Positions 8,120 to 18,247 of a stretch of 64,000 bases of DNA are shown piece after piece (position 1 is the stretch's first letter; the number at the start of each line of letters is the position of its first letter). The notes under the pieces are model-generated. The model had not been told where the DNA came from and did no database searches. It worked only from the letters and a program-made list of their open reading frames with translations. The DNA comes from Agrobacterium genomosp. 13 str. CFBP 6927. Its GTDB lineage: Bacteria; Pseudomonadota; Alphaproteobacteria; Rhizobiales; Rhizobiaceae. The DNA is taken from assembly GCA_900012615.1 (NCBI GenBank), contig LT009756.1, positions 2,764,325 to 2,828,324 of the forward strand, given 5' to 3'. The translations under genes and the position numbers were made by a program.

Positions 8120-9127
8120 ATGAGAAAGCTTCTTCTGACCACCACGGCTATCGCTTTCGCCGTTGGCGCCGCAGCTCCGGCAATGGCCGAATTCAACAGC
8201 CGTAACATCCGTGTTTCGAACGGCATCAACCAGGATCACCCCGTCGGCAACGGCATCAAGGCCATGCAGGCCTGCCTCGACGACAAGTCCGGCGGCAAGC
8301 TGAAGCTGACGGCATTCTGGGGCGGCGCTCTCGGCGGTGACCTTCAGGCGACGCAGGCCCTGCGCTCCGGCGTTCAGGAAGCCGTTGTGACATCGTCATC
8401 GCCGCTCGTCGGCCTCATCCCATCGCTCGGCGTCTTCGACCTGCCGTTCCTCTTTGCCAACGACAAGGAAGCCGATGCCGTCATGGACGGCGCCTTCGGC
8501 GACATGATGAACAAGAAGCTGGAAGAGCAGGGTCTCGTGAACCTCGCTTACTGGGAAAACGGCTTCCGCAATCTCTCGAACTCCAAGCATGCCGTTACGA
8601 AGTGGGAAGACTTCTCCGGCCTCAAGGTTCGCGTGATGCAGAACAACATCTTCCTCGACACCTTCCAGAACCTCGGCGCCAATGCAACGCCGATGGCTTT
8701 CGGCGAAGTCTTCTCCGCGCTTGAAACCAACGCGATCGACGCGCAGGAAAACCCCTATGTAACGATCGACACCTCCAAGTTCTACGAGGTGCAGAAGTAC
8801 ATCACCGAGACGAACCACGCCTACACGCCGTTCCTCTTCCTCTTCTCCAAGCCGATCTTCGACAGCTACACGCCCGAAGAACAGACGGCCCTGCGTGAAT
8901 GCGCAGTCGTCGGCCGCGACGAAGAGCGCAAGGTCATCCGCGATCTGAACCAGAAGTCGCTGGAAAAGATCAAGGCTGCCGGTCTCGAAGTGAACGCGCT
9001 GTCTGCGGAAGAGCAGACCCGCATTCGCGAAAAGTCGATGGTCGTCTACGAAAAGCACAAGGCTGAAATCGGTGCCGACGTCGTTGACGCCGTTCTGGCG
9101 GACCTGAAGAAGATCCGCGGCCAGTAA
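8120..9127 (+). CDS. TRAP transporter periplasmic solute-binding protein (DctP family)
   Basis: A 335-residue binding protein. Its start at 8120 follows AAGGGAGGATATT and gives a clear Sec signal peptide (MRKLLLTTTAIAF, cleavage likely after AMA near residue 25). Family features include GVQEAVVTSSSPL, LGVFDLPFLF, SGLKVRVMQN (near 172) with the arginine that holds the substrate carboxylate, and ALETNAIDAQENPY near 202. The DctQ-DctM-DctP gene order, with the binding protein last and 41 nt after DctM, is common. A strong terminator follows, closing the operon. Confidence 0.92.
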   Translation: MRKLLLTTTAIAFAVGAAAPAMAEFNSRNIRVSNGINQDHPVGNGIKAMQACLDDKSGGKLKLTAFWGGALGGDLQATQALRSGVQEAVVTSSSPLVGLIPSLGVFDLPFLFANDKEADAVMDGAFGDMMNKKLEEQGLVNLAYWENGFRNLSNSKHAVTKWEDFSGLKVRVMQNNIFLDTFQNLGANATPMAFGEVFSALETNAIDAQENPYVTIDTSKFYEVQKYITETNHAYTPFLFLFSKPIFDSYTPEEQTALRECAVVGRDEERKVIRDLNQKSLEKIKAAGLEVNALSAEEQTRIREKSMVVYEKHKAEIGADVVDAVLADLKKIRGQ

Positions 9128-9145
9128 GCCCATCAGGTTGAAACG

Positions 9146-9180
9146 AAAAACACCCGGAGGTTCCGCCTCCGGGTGTTTTT
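9146..9180 (+). terminator. rho-independent terminator of the TRAP operon
   Basis: Ten-base-pair GC-rich stem (CACCCGGAGG and CCTCCGGGTG) with a 5-nt loop, flanked by A5 and T5 runs. It lies 18 nt after the binding-protein stop. Confidence 0.93.
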
Positions 9181-9201
9181 GTTTGTAAAAATAGCCGACA
9201 G

Positions 9202-9225
9202 AAAAGGCTGCCGAAGCAGCCTTTT
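9202..9225 (-). terminator. rho-independent terminator of acsA
   Basis: Stem AAAAGGCTGC / GCAGCCTTTT around a CGAA tetraloop, 7 nt beyond the acsA stop. On the minus strand it ends in a T run, so it serves the leftward acsA transcript. Confidence 0.88.
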
Positions 9226-9232
9226 CAAAAGA

Positions 9233-11185
9233 TCACGCCGTGCGGTTCTGCCGGTTGGCGATCAAATCTTCGACCACCGCCGGATCGGCAAGCGTCGATG
9301 TATCCCCCAGCGCACCGAAATCGTCCTCGGCGATTTTCCGCAGGATACGCCGCATGATCTTGCCCGAACGGGTCTTCGGCAGGCCCGGCGCGAACTGAAT
9401 CTTGTCAGGCGTCGCAACGGGTCCGATCTCGTTGCGGACGTGCTTTATCAGCTCCTCCCGCAGCGCATAGTCGCCATTCTGACCCGCCATCAGCGTGACA
9501 TAACAATAAATGCCCTGCCCCTTGATGGGATGCGGATAACCGACGACTGCCGCTTCCGAAACCTGGTGATGCGACACCAGCGCGGACTCCACCTCGGCCG
9601 TGCCGAGGCGATGGCCGGAGACGTTCAGGACATCATCGACGCGGCCGGTGATCCAGTAATAGCCGTCCTCATCGCGCCGGCAGCCGTCACCTGTGAAGTA
9701 CTTGCCCTTATAGGTCGAGAAATAGGTATCGATAAAGCGCTGGTGATCGCCATAGACGGACCGCGACTGGCCCGGCCAGCTGTCGATGATGCAGAGATTG
9801 CCATCGGCCGGCCCCTCCAGCACCTTGCCTTCGGCATCGACCAGCTGCGGCTGCACGCCGAAGAACGGCCTTGTCGCCGAACCCGGCTTAAGGTCGGTCG
9901 CGCCCGGTAGCGGCGAGATGAGAATGCCGCCGGTTTCCGTCTGCCACCAGGTGTCGACGATGGGGCTCTTGTCCTCACCGACCACATGGTAATACCACTC
10001 CCAGGCTTCCGGATTGATCGGCTCGCCGACCGTGCCGAGAAGCCTGATGCTGGAGCGCGAGGAGCGCTGGACGAACTGGTCGCCGGCCCCCATCAGCGAT
10101 CTGAGCGCCGTCGGTGCGGTATAGAAGATATTGACCTTGTGCTTGTCGATGACTTCCCAGAAACGACCCTGGTCCGGGAAGTTGGGAACGCCCTCGAACA
10201 TCAGCGTCGTCGCGCAGTTCGCAAGCGGCCCATAGACGATGTAGGAATGGCCCGTGACCCAGCCGACATCGGCCGTACACCAGAAAACCTCACCGTCCTT
10301 GTAGTCGAAGACATATTCATGCGTCATCGACGTATAAACGAGATAGCCGCCCGTTGTGTGCAGCACGCCCTTCGGCTTGCCGGTGGAGCCCGACGTGTAA
10401 AGAATGAAAAGCGGATCTTCCGCCCGCATCTTCACCGGCGGGCAATCCGGTTTCACGGTGGCGATTTCCTGATGGTACCAGATATCGCGGCCCGGCGCCC
10501 AGCCGGTCTTGCCGCCGGTGCGGCGCACGACCAGAACCTTGTTGACGATGACATATTGCTTGGCGGCAATATCGATCGCCTTGTCGGTGTTTTCCTTGAG
10601 CGGGATCGGTTTACCGCCGCGTACGCCCTCATCGCAGGTGATGACGAAAGTGGACTGGCAATCGACGATACGGCCCGCCAGCGCTTCCGGTGAGAATCCG
10701 CCGAACACGACGGAGTGAATGGCGCCGATACGGGCGCAGGCGAGCATGGCATAGGCCGCCTCGGGTATCATCGGCATGTAGATGGTGACGCGGTCGCCCT
10801 TCTTCACGCCGTGCTTCTTCAGCACGTTCGCCAGGCGGCAGACATAGTCATAGAGCTGGTTATAGGTGATCTTCTTGTCGATATAGGGATTGTCGCCTTC
10901 CCAGATGATCGCCGTGCGCTCACCATGGGTCTTCAGATGCCGGTCGATACAGTTATAGGAGACGTTGGTCAGGCCGTCCTCGAACCATTTGATCGGCACC
11001 CTTCCCTTGAAGGAGGTGTTCTTGACCTTGGTATAGGGTTTGAACCAGTCGATCCGCCGGCCGTGCTTGTCCCAGAACTTTTCGGGATCCTCGACGCTCT
11101 CCTGATACCATTTCTGGTAACGCTCATTGTCGATGAGCGTGCGGGCTTTCGCCGATTTGAGCACCGGATAAATCTTGGCAGACAT
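9233..11185 (-). CDS. acsA: acetyl-coenzyme A synthetase
   Basis: A 650-residue AMP-forming acyl-CoA synthetase that activates acetate to acetyl-CoA through acetyl-AMP in the cytoplasm. The P-loop-like motif [11 protein letters not shown] is near residue 262. WWQTETGG (about 415), the hinge-region [18 protein letters not shown] (about 525) and the C-terminal RSGKIMRR (about 606), whose lysine is essential and is the known acetylation site, are all intact. The start at 11185 is preceded by a strong CAGGAGGAG site; a longer frame to 11251 has none. It is monocistronic and closed by the terminator at 9202-9225. The length and N-terminal ACAS domain fit bacterial Acs closely. Confidence 0.97.
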   Translation of the reverse strand: MSAKIYPVLKSAKARTLIDNERYQKWYQESVEDPEKFWDKHGRRIDWFKPYTKVKNTSFKGRVPIKWFEDGLTNVSYNCIDRHLKTHGERTAIIWEGDNPYIDKKITYNQLYDYVCRLANVLKKHGVKKGDRVTIYMPMIPEAAYAMLACARIGAIHSVVFGGFSPEALAGRIVDCQSTFVITCDEGVRGGKPIPLKENTDKAIDIAAKQYVIVNKVLVVRRTGGKTGWAPGRDIWYHQEIATVKPDCPPVKMRAEDPLFILYTSGSTGKPKGVLHTTGGYLVYTSMTHEYVFDYKDGEVFWCTADVGWVTGHSYIVYGPLANCATTLMFEGVPNFPDQGRFWEVIDKHKVNIFYTAPTALRSLMGAGDQFVQRSSRSSIRLLGTVGEPINPEAWEWYYHVVGEDKSPIVDTWWQTETGGILISPLPGATDLKPGSATRPFFGVQPQLVDAEGKVLEGPADGNLCIIDSWPGQSRSVYGDHQRFIDTYFSTYKGKYFTGDGCRRDEDGYYWITGRVDDVLNVSGHRLGTAEVESALVSHHQVSEAAVVGYPHPIKGQGIYCYVTLMAGQNGDYALREELIKHVRNEIGPVATPDKIQFAPGLPKTRSGKIMRRILRKIAEDDFGALGDTSTLADPAVVEDLIANRQNRTA

Positions 11186-11420
11186 AAACTCCTCCTGAAA
11201 CCATAAATGTCTTGTTCTAAACGGGCGCCTTGAGACTCCCACCTCAGGCATGTGGTGAATTCATAGCAGGTCGATCACGCACGGCAATTAGACAAAGGCA
11301 TTTGTTTTGCAAAGAATTGCAATTATGATGCAATCCGGTTATAGAGCGCCAATATCCCGGAAATCAGTGGTTGATACCACGCCCGCGACACCGGCGCGGA
11401 CGGACAGAAGGACTGTATCT

Positions 11421-12122
11421 ATGGCTCAACAATTGCTCATGCCAAAGGCTACGGCTGTATGGCTGGTTGACAACACCGCGCTGTCGTTCGATCAGATCGC
11501 CACGTTCTGCAAACTGCATCCGCTTGAAGTCAAGGCGATTGCCGACGGTGAAGCCGCGCAGGGCATCAAGGGCCTCGACCCCATCGCGACCGGACAGCTT
11601 TCCCGCGACGAGATCGCCCGCGCTGAAGGCAATCCGAACCACAAGCTCAAGCTCTCCGAGCCGAAGGTCCGCGTGCCGGAATCCAAGCGCCGCGGCCCGC
11701 GCTATACGCCGGTTTCCAAGCGTCAGGATCGTCCGAACGCCATCCTCTGGCTGGTTCGCAACCATCCGGAACTGAAGGATGCACAGATTTCGCGCCTCGT
11801 CGGCACGACCAAATCCACCATCGAGCAGATCCGCGACCGCACCCACTGGAATTCCGCCAACCTGACGCCGATGGACCCGGTAACGCTCGGCCTCTGCAGC
11901 CAGATCGATCTCGACCTCGAAGTTGAACGCGCCTCTCGCGGCCGTCCGCTGCCGACCACCGAAGAACTCGGCAACACGCTGCAGCCGGCAACGGCAACGG
12001 AAGGTCTGGACTACAGCTTCCAGCGCGAAGAAGAAGAACAGATCGATGCAGACGCGGTCTTCAAGAAGCTCTCTTCGCTGAAGTCGACACCGAAGGACGA
12101 AGACGAGGACGATCACTACTGA
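11421..12122 (+). CDS. trcR: cell-cycle transcriptional regulator TrcR (DUF1013)
   Basis: A 233-residue protein matching the DUF1013/TrcR family, restricted to alphaproteobacteria. In Caulobacter TrcR tracks with RNA polymerase and activates cell-cycle and essential genes (published family knowledge). Here the protein carries two helix-turn-helix-like stretches: TAVWLVDNTALSFDQIATFC near residue 11 and NAILWLVRNHPELKDAQISR near residue 109, the latter followed by LVGTTKSTIEQIRDR. The C-terminus is acidic (DEDEDDHY). The start at 11421 is taken because MAQQLLMPKATAVWL is the conserved family N-terminus. It is divergent from acsA and followed by a bidirectional terminator. Confidence 0.9.
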   Translation: MAQQLLMPKATAVWLVDNTALSFDQIATFCKLHPLEVKAIADGEAAQGIKGLDPIATGQLSRDEIARAEGNPNHKLKLSEPKVRVPESKRRGPRYTPVSKRQDRPNAILWLVRNHPELKDAQISRLVGTTKSTIEQIRDRTHWNSANLTPMDPVTLGLCSQIDLDLEVERASRGRPLPTTEELGNTLQPATATEGLDYSFQREEEEQIDADAVFKKLSSLKSTPKDEDEDDHY

Positions 12123-12143
12123 TCGAAAGTCTCGCGCTGTTTG

Positions 12144-12172
12144 AAAACCCGGCCGAAACGCCGGGTTTTTTG
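12144..12172. terminator. bidirectional terminator between trcR and yggS
   Basis: Stem AAAACCCGGC / GCCGGGTTTT with a 6-nt loop and T-rich flank, placed in the 59-nt gap between converging trcR and yggS. Confidence 0.9.
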
Positions 12173-12181
12173 TTTTATGAT

Positions 12182-12841
12182 TTATCGAGCGCCGAAGATC
12201 GCCGAGCCGACGCGCACGCTCGTTGCGCCGAATTCGACTGCGGTTTCGAAATCGCCCGACATGCCCATGGAAAGCTTCTCGAGGCCGCATTGTTTTGCAA
12301 GCTTCGCCAGAAGCGCAAAATGCGGGCCGGGATTTTCCTCCGCCGGCGGAATGCACATAAGCCCCTCGACCGGCAATTTCAGCTCATCCCGGCAAAAAGC
12401 AACAAAGGCAGCCGTCTCGCGCGGATCGATGCCGGCCTTCTGCGGCTCAAGCCCGGTATTGACCTGCACATAGAAACGAAGGCTGCGGCCCTGCTTGACG
12501 CATTCTTCGGAAAGCGCGCGGGCGATCTTTTCCCGGTCGATGCTCTGCACGACATCGAATAATGCAACGGCATCCGCCGCCTTGTTGGATTGCAGCGGGC
12601 CGATCAGATGCAGCTCGATGTCAGGCGTCTTTTCCTTCAGGGCAGGCCATTTGCCCTGCGCTTCCTGTACGCGGTTCTCGCCGAACACGCGTTGGCCACC
12701 ATTGATGACCGGCTGGATCGCCTCCGCGTCGAATATCTTCGAGACGGCGACCAGTGCCACCGTCTCTGCCTTGCGGCCGGATTTCTCCGCAGCTTCCGCG
12801 ATCCGCTGCCTGACATCCTCAAGACGTGCTTCGATTTCCAT
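12182..12841 (-). CDS. yggS: YggS-family pyridoxal phosphate homeostasis protein
   Basis: A 219-residue single-domain PLP-binding protein (YggS/PLPBP, alanine-racemase-like barrel) that keeps free PLP in balance and affects amino acid pools. The PLP lysine is in VALVAVSKIFDAEAI (near residue 35). FGENRVQEAQGKW, HLIGPLQSNK and GLEKLSMGMSGDFETAVEFG are family signatures; the last binds phosphate. A GTG precedes the ATG directly, and I take the ATG. It converges on trcR and is divergent from leuS. Confidence 0.93.
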   Translation of the reverse strand: MEIEARLEDVRQRIAEAAEKSGRKAETVALVAVSKIFDAEAIQPVINGGQRVFGENRVQEAQGKWPALKEKTPDIELHLIGPLQSNKAADAVALFDVVQSIDREKIARALSEECVKQGRSLRFYVQVNTGLEPQKAGIDPRETAAFVAFCRDELKLPVEGLMCIPPAEENPGPHFALLAKLAKQCGLEKLSMGMSGDFETAVEFGATSVRVGSAIFGAR

Positions 12842-13033
12842 CACAGAACCTTTATTTGAACCATTCGCAAGCTAACTAGACGCCGATTGCCTTGATGCCA
12901 AGCGGGTTTAGCACCATTTGAGGCACGCTGGCCAAGATTGAACGCCCGGACGCCCCGCCAAACTTGACGCCCCGGTCGTTTCATGGTGAAGGTCAGCGCA
13001 AATTTTTCCCCTCGATACCCGGAATTCAGAACA

Positions 13034-15664
13034 ATGGCCATCGAACGTTACAATCCTCGCGACGCCGAGCCGCGCTGGCAGCAGAAATGGAACGAAGACA
13101 AGGTTTTCGTGACCGACAACAGCGATCCGCGCGAGAAATATTACGTTCTAGAGATGTTTCCCTACCCATCGGGACGCATTCACATGGGCCATGTCCGCAA
13201 CTACGCCATGGGCGATGTCGTCGCGCGCTACAAGCGTGCGCGCGGCTTCAACGTCCTGCACCCGATGGGCTGGGACGCCTTCGGCATGCCGGCGGAAAAC
13301 GCGGCCATGCAGAACAAGGTCCACCCGAAGGACTGGACCTACCAGAACATCGCCACCATGCGCGGCCAGCTGAAGTCCATGGGTCTGTCGCTGGACTGGA
13401 CTCGCGAATTCGCAACCTGCGACGTGGAATATTACCACCGCCAGCAGGCGCTGTTCGTCGATTTCATGGAAAAGGGTCTGGTTTACCGCAAGCAGTCCAA
13501 GGTCAACTGGGATCCGGTCGACCATACGGTTCTCGCCAATGAGCAGGTGATCGACGGCCGCGGCTGGCGCTCCGGCGCACTGGTCGAGCAGCGCGAGCTG
13601 ACGCAATGGTTTTTCCGCATCACCGATTTCAGCCAGGACCTGCTGGACGAGCTGGATACGCTCGACCAGTGGCCGGAAAAAGTGCGCCTGATGCAGAAGA
13701 ACTGGATCGGCCGCTCCGAAGGCCTGTCGCTGCGCTGGCAGACCGTTGCGTCCACCGCACCGGAAGGTTTTTCCGACATCACCGTCTATACGACGCGTCC
13801 GGATACCCTGTTCGGCGCATCCTTCCTGGCGATCGCCGCCGATCATCCGCTCGCGAGAGAATTGTCGGCGAACAACCCTGATATCGCCGAGTTCTGCGAC
13901 GAATGCCGCCGCCATGGCACCTCCCTGGCCGCGCTGGAGACGGCAGAAAAGAAGGGCATCGATACCGGCGTCAAGGTCGTGCACCCGCTCGATCCGACCT
14001 GGGAACTGCCCGTCTACGTCGCCAATTTCGTGTTGATGGATTACGGCACCGGCGCGATTTTCGGTTGCCCGTCGGGCGACCAGCGCGATCTGGATTTCGC
14101 TCGCAAATACGGCCTGCCGGTCGTAGCCGTCGTCGCACCCGAAGGTCCCGATGCTGCAAGCTTCACCGTCGAGGACACAGCCTTCACCGATGATGGCGTG
14201 ATGATCAATTCCGGCTTCCTGAACGGCATGAAGACGGCTGACGCCTTTGAGGCGGTCGTGCAGAAGCTCTCCGCCGAGATGCTGGGCAATGCGCCGCAGG
14301 CTGAGCGCAAGGTCAATTTCCGCCTGCGCGACTGGGGCATTTCCCGCCAGCGCTACTGGGGTTGCCCTATCCCCGTCATCCATTGCGAAGTCTGCGGCGT
14401 GGTGCCGGTTCCAAAGAAGGACCTGCCGGTCAAGCTGCCCGATGACGTGACCTTCGACGTGCCCGGCAACCCGCTGGACCGGCACCCGACATGGCGTCAT
14501 GTCGCCTGCCCGCAATGTGGCCATGATGCGCGGCGCGAAACCGACACGATGGATACCTTCGTCGATTCCAGCTGGTATTACACCCGCTTCACAGCACCCT
14601 GGGAAGACCAGCCGACCGATCCCAAGGTCGCCAATCACTGGCTGCCGGTTGATCAGTATATTGGCGGCATCGAGCACGCCATTCTGCACCTGCTCTATTC
14701 GCGCTTCTTCACCCGCGCCATGCGCGAGACCGGCCATGTCGGCGTCAAGGAGCCCTTCAAGGGCCTGTTCACGCAGGGCATGGTGGTGCACGAGACCTAC
14801 AGCCATGGCGAGGGCACAGGCCGCGAATGGATAGCACCCGCCGACCTGCGTATCGAAGAGGCGGACGGCGCACGCCGGGCATTCCTTTTGTCTTCCGGCG
14901 CGGAAGTGAAGATCGGCTCAATCGAGAAGATGTCGAAGTCGAAGAAGAACGTTGTCGACCCTGACGATATCATCGCGTCCTACGGGGCGGATACCGCACG
15001 CTTCTTCGTCCTGTCGGACTCTCCGCCGGATCGCGACGTCATCTGGTCGGAAGCTGGCGTGGAGGGTGCAAACCGTTTCGTCCAGCGCGTCTGGCGCATC
15101 ATCGGCGAAGTCGCCGGGGAACTGAAGAGCGTCAAGCCGAAGCCTGCGACCGAAGGCGAAGGCCTGGCAGCCTCCAAGGCCGCCCACAAGACGCTGAAGG
15201 CCGTCCAGGAAGATCTGGACAAGCTCGCCTTCAACAAGGCGATTGCCCGCATTTACGAGCTGGTCAACGCCTTGGCAGGCCCGCTTGCCGATGTCGCGGC
15301 GGGCGGCAGGTCGGATGACGTGAAGGCTGCGGCACGCGACGCCGTCGAAATCCTCATCCGCATCATCGCCCCCATGACACCGCATCTGGCCGAAGAATGC
15401 TGGTCGGCACTGGGTAATACAGGTCTCGTCGCCCAGACGCCGTGGCCAGCTTTCGTCGCCTCGCTGGTCGAGGAAAACGATGTGGTCATGCCCGTCCAGG
15501 TCAACGGCAAGAAGCGCGGCGAATTGACAATCGCGCGCGATGCGGATCAAGATGCGGTCCGCACGGCCGCCCTTGCGCTGGATGCCGTCAAATCCATTCT
15601 TGCCGGTGGCGAGCCCAAGAAAGTCATCGTGGTTCCGCAGAGGATTGTGAACATTGTTGTCTGA
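13034..15664 (+). CDS. leuS: leucyl-tRNA synthetase
   Basis: An 876-residue class I synthetase that charges tRNA-Leu. The HIGH motif reads HMGH (near residue 51, within [11 protein letters not shown]). The CP1 editing domain contains [10 protein letters not shown] (about 253) and the zinc-type cysteines VCGVVPVPK and CPQCGHD. The KMSKS loop is [10 protein letters not shown] (about 631). The anticodon-binding domain and a C-terminal tail ending [15 protein letters not shown] follow. The start at 13034 gives the family N-terminus [16 protein letters not shown]. An in-frame ATG at 12983 would add 17 unconserved residues. It overlaps lptE by 11 nt, indicating an operon leuS-lptE-holA. Confidence 0.97.
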   Translation: MAIERYNPRDAEPRWQQKWNEDKVFVTDNSDPREKYYVLEMFPYPSGRIHMGHVRNYAMGDVVARYKRARGFNVLHPMGWDAFGMPAENAAMQNKVHPKDWTYQNIATMRGQLKSMGLSLDWTREFATCDVEYYHRQQALFVDFMEKGLVYRKQSKVNWDPVDHTVLANEQVIDGRGWRSGALVEQRELTQWFFRITDFSQDLLDELDTLDQWPEKVRLMQKNWIGRSEGLSLRWQTVASTAPEGFSDITVYTTRPDTLFGASFLAIAADHPLARELSANNPDIAEFCDECRRHGTSLAALETAEKKGIDTGVKVVHPLDPTWELPVYVANFVLMDYGTGAIFGCPSGDQRDLDFARKYGLPVVAVVAPEGPDAASFTVEDTAFTDDGVMINSGFLNGMKTADAFEAVVQKLSAEMLGNAPQAERKVNFRLRDWGISRQRYWGCPIPVIHCEVCGVVPVPKKDLPVKLPDDVTFDVPGNPLDRHPTWRHVACPQCGHDARRETDTMDTFVDSSWYYTRFTAPWEDQPTDPKVANHWLPVDQYIGGIEHAILHLLYSRFFTRAMRETGHVGVKEPFKGLFTQGMVVHETYSHGEGTGREWIAPADLRIEEADGARRAFLLSSGAEVKIGSIEKMSKSKKNVVDPDDIIASYGADTARFFVLSDSPPDRDVIWSEAGVEGANRFVQRVWRIIGEVAGELKSVKPKPATEGEGLAASKAAHKTLKAVQEDLDKLAFNKAIARIYELVNALAGPLADVAAGGRSDDVKAAARDAVEILIRIIAPMTPHLAEECWSALGNTGLVAQTPWPAFVASLVEENDVVMPVQVNGKKRGELTIARDADQDAVRTAALALDAVKSILAGGEPKKVIVVPQRIVNIVV

Positions 15665-16202
15665 CGTTTTTTCGAGATGGAGCCGCGTCGCGGCGGCAAT
15701 TTCCGTCGTGATGATGGCTGGTCTTCTGGCGGGTTGCCAGGTGCGCCCGCTATATGGCGAAGCTTCCGGAACCAAGGAGAGACTGGCGGCCGTCAGCATT
15801 TCCGACGTCGGTGGCAGAGTTGGGCAGGAAGTCCGTAATCAGCTGATCTTTCTGATGGCCGGCGGTGCAGGCCAACCGGCAACGGCGCAATATAACGTCA
15901 AGATTTCCGTCAGCTCGAGCTCCTCAACGACGGAAGTGCAGAATTACGACCTGACGACCCGCGCGAACAACAATTACGACGGCCCCTACCCCGGCCGTGT
16001 GGTGATGACCGGCAACTACGTTCTGACCCGTATTTCCGACGGTCAGATCCTGCGCTCCGCACGCCGCAGCGTAACGGCGCAGGTCGATCTGCCGCAGCAG
16101 GAGTTCGCCAAGATCAGGGCAACCCGCGACGCTGAAAACCGGGCAGCACGCGAACTGGCTGAAATCATTCGTACCGATATCGCCGCCACTCTCGGCCGCT
16201 GA
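15654..16202 (+). CDS. lptE: LPS assembly lipoprotein LptE
   Basis: A 182-residue outer-membrane lipoprotein. The lipobox LLAGC puts the lipidated cysteine at residue 28, followed by QVRPLYG, the usual start of mature alphaproteobacterial LptE. LptE plugs LptD and completes LPS export to the cell surface. The start is probably TTG at 15654 (or the next TTG), because no ATG leaves a usable signal peptide and AGAGGA lies upstream. It overlaps leuS by 11 nt and is followed by holA after 11 nt, the leuS-lptE-holA order known in many proteobacteria. Confidence 0.9.
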   Translation: MLSDVFSRWSRVAAAISVVMMAGLLAGCQVRPLYGEASGTKERLAAVSISDVGGRVGQEVRNQLIFLMAGGAGQPATAQYNVKISVSSSSSTTEVQNYDLTTRANNNYDGPYPGRVVMTGNYVLTRISDGQILRSARRSVTAQVDLPQQEFAKIRATRDAENRAARELAEIIRTDIAATLGR

Positions 16203-16213
16203 GAGCCGGGGCC

Positions 16214-17251
16214 GTGGCAGAGATAAAATCACATGAATTTGAGCGCTTCGCCGAAAACCCGGCGGAGCGCTTTCGCATTTTCGTACTTTACGGTCCGGAT
16301 CGGGGCCTCGTGTCGGAGCGTGCGAGCATCATCGCGAAGAAAACCGGTATCGATCCCGACGACGCTTTTGCGTCGCTGAAGCTGACCGCATCCGATCTGC
16401 AGGGTGACCCGGGCCGTCTGCTAGACGAGGTGAATGCCATCGGCCTTTTCGGCGGTGAGAAACTCGTCTGGGTCAAAGGTGCTTCGGCCGAAAAGGCGCT
16501 GGTGGATGCCCTCCAGCTATTGGCCGAAACGCCGCCGGAAGCGAGCTTCCTGATCATCGAAGCCGGCGATGTCAAAAAGGGCACGGGGCTGCGCAAGATA
16601 GCGGAACCCGCGCGTTCCATCGCCGCAATCCCCTGTTATGCCGACGATGCGCGCTCATTGAACGCACTGATCGATCAGGAGCTGTCGGCCGACAATCTGC
16701 GCATCGCGCCGGCCGCACGGCAGAGACTGATCGAATCGCTCGGCGGCGACCGCATTGCCTCGCGAAACGAAATCCGCAAGCTGGCGCTTTATTGTCGTGG
16801 CGCGGAGGTGATCGAGGAAGACGACGTGCTGGCGATCATCGGCGATGCAAGCACTGTTTCCGCTGACGATGCCGTCGATGCCATCCTGAAGGGCGACAGA
16901 AACGCCTTTTTCCATGCGACCCAGAAGATCGTCGCCTCGAAGACGCCGATTTTCCTGGTGCTGCAGGGATGCCTCAAGCAATTCCAGCTGCTTGATCAGA
17001 TGCGGGCAGAAATGGATGAAAAGAAGCAGCAGGCCGGACAGGTCATGCAGACGCTTGGACGCCACATCCACTTCCGCAGAAAGCCGATCATCGAAAGAGC
17101 GCTGCGCACCTGGCAGCCTGCGGCGATCGCCCGCGAGATGAACCGCCTGCAGGCGGCCATATTGCAAAGCCGCCAGCGGCAAAGCCTGGAAGAAAGCGTG
17201 GCCCTTCTGACCCTGCTTTCGACCACGCTGCAATCCGGCCGAGGCGGCTGA
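16214..17251 (+). CDS. holA: DNA polymerase III subunit delta
   Basis: A 345-residue delta subunit, which opens the beta clamp as part of the clamp loader. It follows lptE with a GTG start. Family features are the N-terminal VLYGPDRGLVSERA stretch (degenerate nucleotide-binding fold), GEKLVWVKGA, and the C-terminal three-helix region with LQGCLKQFQLLDQMR. Sequence identity within this family is low, so the call rests on length, these weak motifs and the conserved position after leuS-lptE. It is the last gene of its operon and converges on the ferredoxin gene. Confidence 0.92.
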   Translation: MAEIKSHEFERFAENPAERFRIFVLYGPDRGLVSERASIIAKKTGIDPDDAFASLKLTASDLQGDPGRLLDEVNAIGLFGGEKLVWVKGASAEKALVDALQLLAETPPEASFLIIEAGDVKKGTGLRKIAEPARSIAAIPCYADDARSLNALIDQELSADNLRIAPAARQRLIESLGGDRIASRNEIRKLALYCRGAEVIEEDDVLAIIGDASTVSADDAVDAILKGDRNAFFHATQKIVASKTPIFLVLQGCLKQFQLLDQMRAEMDEKKQQAGQVMQTLGRHIHFRRKPIIERALRTWQPAAIAREMNRLQAAILQSRQRQSLEESVALLTLLSTTLQSGRGG

Positions 17252-17263
17252 ATTCCAGCAAAA

Positions 17264-17290
17264 AGCCCTCGCGCTTACGCTGCGAGGGCT
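17264..17290 (-). terminator. terminator between holA and the ferredoxin gene
   Basis: Nine-bp stem AGCCCTCGC / GCGAGGGCT with a 9-nt loop. The longer T run is on the minus strand, so it mainly serves the leftward ferredoxin transcript, though it may act in both directions. Confidence 0.8.
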
Positions 17291-17329
17291 CTTAAAATCA
17301 TAATACGTAGACAACAGGTCGTCGAAAAC

Positions 17330-17668
17330 TCAGTCGCCCTGACCGGGTTCAGCGGAAAAATAAAGGTCCAGCTTACCCTCGACGCCGTCCATTTCCTTGG
17401 CTTCGGGCATCGGATCACGCTTTATCGTGATGTTCGGCCAGATCGCTGCATATTCCGCATTCAGCTTCAGCCACTTGTCGAGACCCGGCTCCGTATCGGG
17501 CTTGATCGCCTCGGCGGGACATTCCGGTTCGCACACACCGCAATCGATGCATTCATCGGGATTGATCGCGAGGAAATTTTCACCCTCATAAAAGCAGTCG
17601 ACGGGGCAGACTTCAACGCAATCGGTATATTTGCAGCGAATGCAATTGTCGGTCACGACATATGTCAT
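17330..17668 (-). CDS. fdxA: 7Fe ferredoxin (FdxA family)
   Basis: A 112-residue ferredoxin with a [3Fe-4S] and a [4Fe-4S] cluster. The N-terminal motif [17 protein letters not shown] and second motif [16 protein letters not shown] hold the cluster cysteines. The C-terminal 50 residues form the extension typical of Azotobacter FdI-like proteins ([15 protein letters not shown]). The start [10 protein letters not shown] is at 17668; an in-frame upstream codon would add an unconserved 16-residue leader. It probably shuttles electrons at low potential; the partner is not visible. It lies 158 nt downstream of the S4-protein gene on the same strand. Confidence 0.95.
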   Translation of the reverse strand: MTYVVTDNCIRCKYTDCVEVCPVDCFYEGENFLAINPDECIDCGVCEPECPAEAIKPDTEPGLDKWLKLNAEYAAIWPNITIKRDPMPEAKEMDGVEGKLDLYFSAEPGQGD

Positions 17669-17826
17669 GATGAACTCCAGAATATGCAGGCCGGGTCTTT
17701 GGGCTTCGGAACACAAGCCGTCGCCCGGAATTCAGACAGGGCAATTTCGCAAGTGACGTAATGCCTTTGCCTTCAGATAGCAAGGATAAACAATTCTGAA
17801 AAACCGGCTCGACTTGGAGGTTTATT

Positions 17827-18243
17827 CTAATCTGTATTTCCGTCACTGTCTGACAGAAACTTGTCGAGCGCTCTGCGCTCTTTTTTGGTCGGACGACCGC
17901 TGCCCGGCTCTCGCATCGCCTGCTCCAGGGGGCTCAGCCTGTCGGAAGGCGCCCGTGGCGGCGTCAGATCGTCATAGAGAAGCCTGGCCTCTTCATAGGG
18001 CCCGCGCCGCTCGCCGCCGGACTTGACGACGAGTACCTTGTCCATGCGCTCGAAACCGATATCGAGCCTGTCACCCGCCTTCACCGCATGGCTTGGCTGA
18101 CGGATAGTGACACCATTGACCTTAACCTGGCCAGACTGGATATAACCTTGGGCAAGGGAGCGGGATTTAGCCATGCGGGCAAAGAACAACCACTTGTCCA
18201 GACGCTGACGCGTACTCTCCAATAGCTGTTCTTTGCTCCCCAT
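17827..18243 (-). CDS. S4-domain RNA-binding protein (Hsp15/HslR-like)
   Basis: A 138-residue protein whose first 80 residues form an S4 RNA-binding domain: RLDKWLFFARMAKSRSLAQ, then GQVKVNGVTIRQPSHAVKAGD. The tail is charged, with RPTKKERRALDKF as in HslR/Hsp15. Hsp15 in E. coli binds free 50S subunits that carry nascent chains and helps recycle them. The start is 4 nt after the stop of the Suv3-like helicase gene, so both RNA-acting proteins are probably made together. Equivalence to HslR is by domain layout only. Confidence 0.88.
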   Translation of the reverse strand: MGSKEQLLESTRQRLDKWLFFARMAKSRSLAQGYIQSGQVKVNGVTIRQPSHAVKAGDRLDIGFERMDKVLVVKSGGERRGPYEEARLLYDDLTPPRAPSDRLSPLEQAMREPGSGRPTKKERRALDKFLSDSDGNTD

Positions 18244-18247
18244 AGGC

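Noticed and set aside
13148-14806. A 552-codon open frame opposite leuS
   Set aside because: It mirrors a clear synthetase gene. GC-rich third positions leave few stops on the opposite strand, and the translation is rich in His, Arg and Asp with no domain.
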